Source of the DNA: GCA-2794515 sp034436155
GTDB lineage: Bacteria > Chloroflexota > Anaerolineae > Aggregatilineales > Phototrophicaceae
Assembly: GCA_034436155.1 (NCBI GenBank)
Contig: DAOTVP010000015.1
Coordinates: forward strand, 62,001 to 126,000
Direction: 5' to 3'
Length of the DNA stretch: 64,000 nt
In this document: piece by piece, positions 60,799-64,000 of the stretch
Layout of the letters: each line of letters starts with the position of its first letter
How positions within the stretch are numbered: position 1 is the stretch's first letter
The notes under the pieces: generated by a model
The model's input: only the letters and a program-made list of their open reading frames with translations
Database searches by the model: none
Told to the model about the DNA's origin: nothing
Made by a program: the position numbers and the translations under genes

Positions 60799-62643
60799 AT
60801 GGTGCTTGAAGCAATTCCCAAGACGGTAACACAAAGCAAAGATGCCAATGGCAGAATCGTCAATGATTTTGCTTTTATGGTGGCAACAAAAAACGGTTCT
60901 GGTAGCCAAACCTCAAATAATGTTTTAGTGAAATCGCTTTTTAATATGGGTATTCCCGTGAATGGTAAAAATCTTTTTCCATCGAATATTAAAGGGCTAC
61001 CGACATGGTATACGATACGTGCCAGCAAAGATGGTTATACCGCACGGCGTGAAGTGACCGACATCGCCATCACCTATAACCAAGATACGGCGGCAGAAGA
61101 CATCTCTAAATTGCCGAGTGGTGGTGTGTGCATCATCCCCGCCGATTGGAAGTGGGGGCGTAGTCGTGACGATATTACGTGGTACGAAGTGCCTGTCAAA
61201 GAAATTATGAAACAGGTCGAAGTCAGCAGTGACCTCGCCAAACGGGTCGAGAATATGACCTATGTGGGTGTTGTGGCGTATCTGTTCAATATTCCACTCG
61301 ATGAAATTTGGAAAGCTCTGCTCCAAAATTTTAATGGCAAAGAAAAACCCGCCAAACTCAATTTTGAGGCGGTCAAATTGGCGTATGAATATGCCAAAAA
61401 TAATTTCATCAAACAAGACCCGTTCTGGTTTGAATATGATAATCAGACCGAAGGCAAAATCCTCATCACGGGCAACGAAGCGGGTGCGCTCGGTTCGATT
61501 TTTGGTGGGGTAAATGTGGTGGCGTGGTATCCGATTACGCCCTCCACCAGCCTTGTAGATAGCATTTTGGATTATCAATATTTACGTAAAGACCCCGAAA
61601 CAGGCAAAATGACGCTGGTCGTTGTGCAAGCAGAAGATGAACTGGCGGCGGCGGGGATGATTATCGGTGCGGGTTTTGCTGGCGCTCGTGCGCTCACTGC
61701 GACAAGCGGACCGGGCATTAGCCTCATGGCGGAATTTTCTGGGTTAGCTTATTATGCCGAAATTCCGTGTGTCATCTGGGACATCACCCGTATGGGACCC
61801 AGCACAGGCTTGCCAACCCGTACCAGTCAGGGCGATATTTTATTCACGCACGTTTTGGGGCATGGTGATACGCGCCAATTGTGCTTGTTGCCCGCCAGTC
61901 CAGAAGAGGCTTTTGAATTTGGTTGGCGTGCGTTTGATATTGCAGATATGGCGCAGATGCCGGTTTTTGTCATGAGCGACCTCGACTTGGGCATGAATAA
62001 CTGGATGTCTGAGCCGTTCCAATATCCCGATGAACCGATGCACCGTGGCAAGGTGTTGGATGCTGACCAACTAGAGGCGTTCATCAAACAACATGGCAAA
62101 TGGGGGCGTTATCTGGATGTGGATGGTGATGGAATCGCCTATCGGACGCTCCCTGGTACCGATCATCCGATGGCGGCATATTTTGCACGCGGTACAGGGC
62201 ATAATGAGATGGCGAGTTATAGCGAGCGCAGTGATGACTGGGTGAATAACATGCAACGCTTGCATAAAAAATTGCAAACGGCACGCGGATTTTTGCCGAA
62301 ACCTGTCGCCGATATAAATCCTGCCAAAAAAATAGGCATCCTCTCATTTGGGACGAATGACCCCGCCATTCAAGAAGCGCGGGATATGCTTAAAGCGCAA
62401 CATATCGAGACGAATTATATGCGTGTGCGGGCGTTGCCACTCGATTCATCGGTGACAGATTTCATCAATTCGCACGATCGCATTTATATCCCCGAAAATA
62501 ACTTCGATGGTCAATTGTATCAAATCATCTGTTTAGACCATCCTCAAGACCTCACCCATCTCAAATCGTTGCCATTAGGCGATGGTTTGCCGATGACCGC
62601 GCAATGGCTGTTCGATAAAATTATGGCTGTGGAGAAGAAATAA
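60799..62643 (+). CDS. korA: 2-oxoacid:ferredoxin oxidoreductase, fused gamma-alpha subunit (KorA)
   Basis: 614 residues. The first 190 are a gamma-type domain (NDFAFMVATKNGSGSQTSNNVLVKSLFNMGIPV, YTIRASKDGYTARREVTDIA). From about 220 comes the pyrimidine-binding alpha domain: ILITGNEAGALGSIFGGVNVVAWYPITPSTSLVD, then EDELAAAGMIIGAGFAGARALTATSGPGISLM. The last 90 residues form the transketolase C-terminal-like domain. The enzyme oxidatively decarboxylates a 2-oxoacid (most likely 2-oxoglutarate) with coenzyme A and ferredoxin. The start at 60799 follows GAGGAAAG; an in-frame GTG at 60784 has none. KorB is five bases downstream. Confidence 0.93.
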   Translation: MVLEAIPKTVTQSKDANGRIVNDFAFMVATKNGSGSQTSNNVLVKSLFNMGIPVNGKNLFPSNIKGLPTWYTIRASKDGYTARREVTDIAITYNQDTAAEDISKLPSGGVCIIPADWKWGRSRDDITWYEVPVKEIMKQVEVSSDLAKRVENMTYVGVVAYLFNIPLDEIWKALLQNFNGKEKPAKLNFEAVKLAYEYAKNNFIKQDPFWFEYDNQTEGKILITGNEAGALGSIFGGVNVVAWYPITPSTSLVDSILDYQYLRKDPETGKMTLVVVQAEDELAAAGMIIGAGFAGARALTATSGPGISLMAEFSGLAYYAEIPCVIWDITRMGPSTGLPTRTSQGDILFTHVLGHGDTRQLCLLPASPEEAFEFGWRAFDIADMAQMPVFVMSDLDLGMNNWMSEPFQYPDEPMHRGKVLDADQLEAFIKQHGKWGRYLDVDGDGIAYRTLPGTDHPMAAYFARGTGHNEMASYSERSDDWVNNMQRLHKKLQTARGFLPKPVADINPAKKIGILSFGTNDPAIQEARDMLKAQHIETNYMRVRALPLDSSVTDFINSHDRIYIPENNFDGQLYQIICLDHPQDLTHLKSLPLGDGLPMTAQWLFDKIMAVEKK

Positions 62644-62647
62644 TATC

Positions 62648-63700
62648 ATGGGCAGAAGTAAAGTGAATTCAATCGGGTTATCCCGCGAAGAATATAAAGG
62701 CAAACCCAGCACCCTGTGTCCGGGCTGTGGTCACGATTCGATTTCTAACCAAATCATCAGCACCGCCTTCGATATGGGCATTGAACAACATAAAATCCTC
62801 AAAATGAGCGGTATCGGTTGCTCTAGCAAGACCCCCGCCTATTTTTGGGGGCGTTCACACGGCTTTAACGCCTTGCATGGGCGGATGCCTTCGGTAGTGA
62901 CGGGCGCACTCATGGCGAATCCATCGCTGAAATGTATCGCCGTGAGTGGTGATGGCGACACGGGGAGCATCGGCGTGGGGCAATTCAAACATGCCATTCG
63001 CCGTAATATCCCGTTTGTGTATGTTATCGAAAATAATGGCGTGTATGGTCTGACCAAAGGGCAATTTTCGGCGACGGCAGATGAGGGGCAAGAATTAAAA
63101 TATTATGGTCGCAACGATTTACCCGCCATTGACCTCGCGCTCGAAGCGGTTATCGCAGGGGCGACCTTTGTGGCGCGTAGTTTTTCGGGCGATGCCAAAC
63201 AAGTCCAAGCCTTGCTCCAAGCGGCGTTGCGTCATCAGGGGATTGCTATTATTGATATTATCAGCCCATGCGTGACCTTTAATAACGACCCCAAATCGAA
63301 TAAAGGTTATGATTATGGCAAGGAGCATCAGATTTCGTTGCACGAGATTGAAGTATTGTCGCCCGGTTATGTCGATGCCAAAGAAGAAATTACACTAGAA
63401 GATTCAGCAACCTATGATGCAGGTGGCATTATCAATGTGGATATGCACGATGGCACGACCATTCGCCTGAAAAAACTTGACCGCGATCACGACCCGCGTA
63501 ACCGTTCTATGGCGATTAGCGTGTTAGAACAAGCGCAACGCGAACAACTGTTTATTACGGGGCTGATTTATTACGAAGAACCGCGCCCGACACTGGCGCA
63601 ACTCGAGGATGTCTACGAAGGTGCGTTGGGGACGCTCCCTCAAGAGCGTGTGCGCCCATCGCAACAAGCACTGGCTGATGTGATGGCGAAATTCAAATAA
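62648..63700 (+). CDS. korB: 2-oxoacid:ferredoxin oxidoreductase, beta subunit (KorB)
   Basis: 350 residues. Iron-sulphur and thiamine-diphosphate binding subunit. LCPGCGHDSI and GIGCSSKTPAYF hold cluster cysteines, SGDGDTGSIGVGQF is the Mg-TPP motif, and FVYVIENNGVYGLTKGQFSAT binds the cofactor. It pairs with KorA to form the active enzyme. No separate delta (ferredoxin-like) subunit gene lies near, matching the two-subunit form with one 4Fe-4S cluster. A strong terminator follows. Confidence 0.94.
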   Translation: MGRSKVNSIGLSREEYKGKPSTLCPGCGHDSISNQIISTAFDMGIEQHKILKMSGIGCSSKTPAYFWGRSHGFNALHGRMPSVVTGALMANPSLKCIAVSGDGDTGSIGVGQFKHAIRRNIPFVYVIENNGVYGLTKGQFSATADEGQELKYYGRNDLPAIDLALEAVIAGATFVARSFSGDAKQVQALLQAALRHQGIAIIDIISPCVTFNNDPKSNKGYDYGKEHQISLHEIEVLSPGYVDAKEEITLEDSATYDAGGIINVDMHDGTTIRLKKLDRDHDPRNRSMAISVLEQAQREQLFITGLIYYEEPRPTLAQLEDVYEGALGTLPQERVRPSQQALADVMAKFK

Positions 63701-63710
63701 CTCGTTCAAT

Positions 63711-63738
63711 AAAAAAGGCGCAACCATGCGCCTTTTTT
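63711..63738. terminator. Bidirectional rho-independent terminator after korB
   Basis: AAAAAAGGCGCA (63711-63722) and TGCGCCTTTTTT (63727-63738) with a 4-base loop. The A and T runs on both sides let it work for korB and for the convergent gene at 63742. Confidence 0.92.
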
Positions 63739-63741
63739 GAT

Positions 63742-64000
63742 TTAATATTCAATCATTTTTGACGAATATACCAACGGTTGGAGTGTTTCTTTGATGACCA
63801 CCCGCAAGTTTTCTTTGGTATCTGTCTTAGGTATGACGGGTACGGTGCGTTTTTCGAGTGTTGGTTGCAAGGTATTTGTGCCGATTCGTCGCATCATGCG
63901 GTTGTAGATATTGCTCACCAGCGCATCTTTATGGGCTAAATCTACATCGTCTTCTGTGACCAGTTGCGATTCGGCATCCACAATGCGCGTGAGCCATTCT
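63742..64000 (-). CDS. Unknown protein, C-terminal fragment
   Basis: At least 86 residues; the frame is open to the window edge, so the start lies beyond it. It contains HKDALVSNIYNRMMRRIGTN and a Thr/Lys-rich end with KETLQPLVYSSKMIEY. No family is recognised. Convergent with korB across the shared terminator. Confidence 0.4.
   Translation of the reverse strand, partial: EWLTRIVDAESQLVTEDDVDLAHKDALVSNIYNRMMRRIGTNTLQPTLEKRTVPVIPKTDTKENLRVVIKETLQPLVYSSKMIEY

Noticed and set aside
60997..61578. 193-residue minus-strand frame in korA
   Set aside because: Antisense of a conserved domain; no support of its own.
1..64000. CRISPR array, prophage or insertion sequence
   Set aside because: No regularly spaced direct repeats, no integrase or transposase frame, and no phage structural genes were found.

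Overview
The window looks like a stretch of chromosome from a free-living bacterium, most likely a member of the Chloroflexota (Anaerolineae-like). This is an inference from gene content and protein style: a GldA/F/G plus DUF4340-type ABC operon, a FakA-FakB-FakB-RecG block, a KorAB pair with a gamma domain fused to the alpha subunit, Uma2-family proteins, several membrane-anchored TPR proteins and a nucleoside kinase with a ThrRS-like N-terminus. There is no rRNA gene to settle the point. Base composition is moderate by eye, genes are densely packed on both strands, and there is no prophage, insertion sequence or CRISPR array. The accessory interest lies in dispersed palindromic DNA, regulatory inverted repeats and several unfamiliar membrane or chaperone-like proteins.

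Layout. 1-1800: end of an acyltransferase gene and a secreted PPC-type protein. 1882-2175: two tandem tRNA-Ser genes with promoter and terminator. 2180-5661: a possible structured leader, then a polyamine ABC transporter (PotB, PotC, PotD) without its ATPase. 5700-11150: small genes including an SRPBCC protein, a tail-anchored TPR-like protein, ribosomal protein bS20, an M20 peptidase, a degenerate receiver-GAF protein, a HAD hydrolase and a membrane protein. 11357-16785 (minus): ComEC-like protein, then the glyoxylate-shunt pair malate synthase-isocitrate lyase with an IclR-like operator upstream. 17046-24195: FakA, two DegV/FakB proteins and RecG in one overlapping operon, followed by two Uma2 proteins. 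24192-30267 (minus): arginine/carbamoyl-phosphate genes argC-argB-argD-argJ (all joined by 4-base overlaps), then GNAT-carA. 30399-34310: ABC operon. 34636-37254: housekeeping sigma factor, LiaF-like membrane protein, GNAT. 37376-40447: unusual membrane regulator-like protein and an S1-domain protein. 40482-45720 (minus): IrrE-like protein, RsmD, URO-D family protein, helical/TPR protein and a large membrane protein. 45825-50302: two overlapping GNATs, an unknown protein, two TPR membrane proteins and two anchored proteins. 50289-54515 (minus): WD40 remnant, SLC13/ArsB-type permease, CCA-adding enzyme, Hpt, FHA protein. 54630-60692: nucleoside kinase, Hsp70-like protein, HEAT-repeat protein, anchored Ig-like protein, deoxynucleoside kinase. 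60718-63738: 2-oxoacid:ferredoxin oxidoreductase KorAB. 63742-64000: partial unknown gene.

Metabolic reading. Isocitrate lyase plus malate synthase imply growth on acetate or fatty acids by the glyoxylate bypass. FakAB phosphorylates exogenous fatty acids, and KorAB links 2-oxoacid oxidation to ferredoxin. ArgJ allows recycling of the acetyl group in arginine synthesis. Neither tRNA-Ser gene encodes its CCA end, so the CCA-adding enzyme at 51988-53418, or another like it, is needed to mature them.

The most distinctive non-coding signal is a modular family of nested palindromes in intergenic gaps (4359-4437, 10389-10424, 11166-11331, 25825-25977, 40458-40478, 51883-51951). The modules keep a constant order, and arm changes are compensatory.
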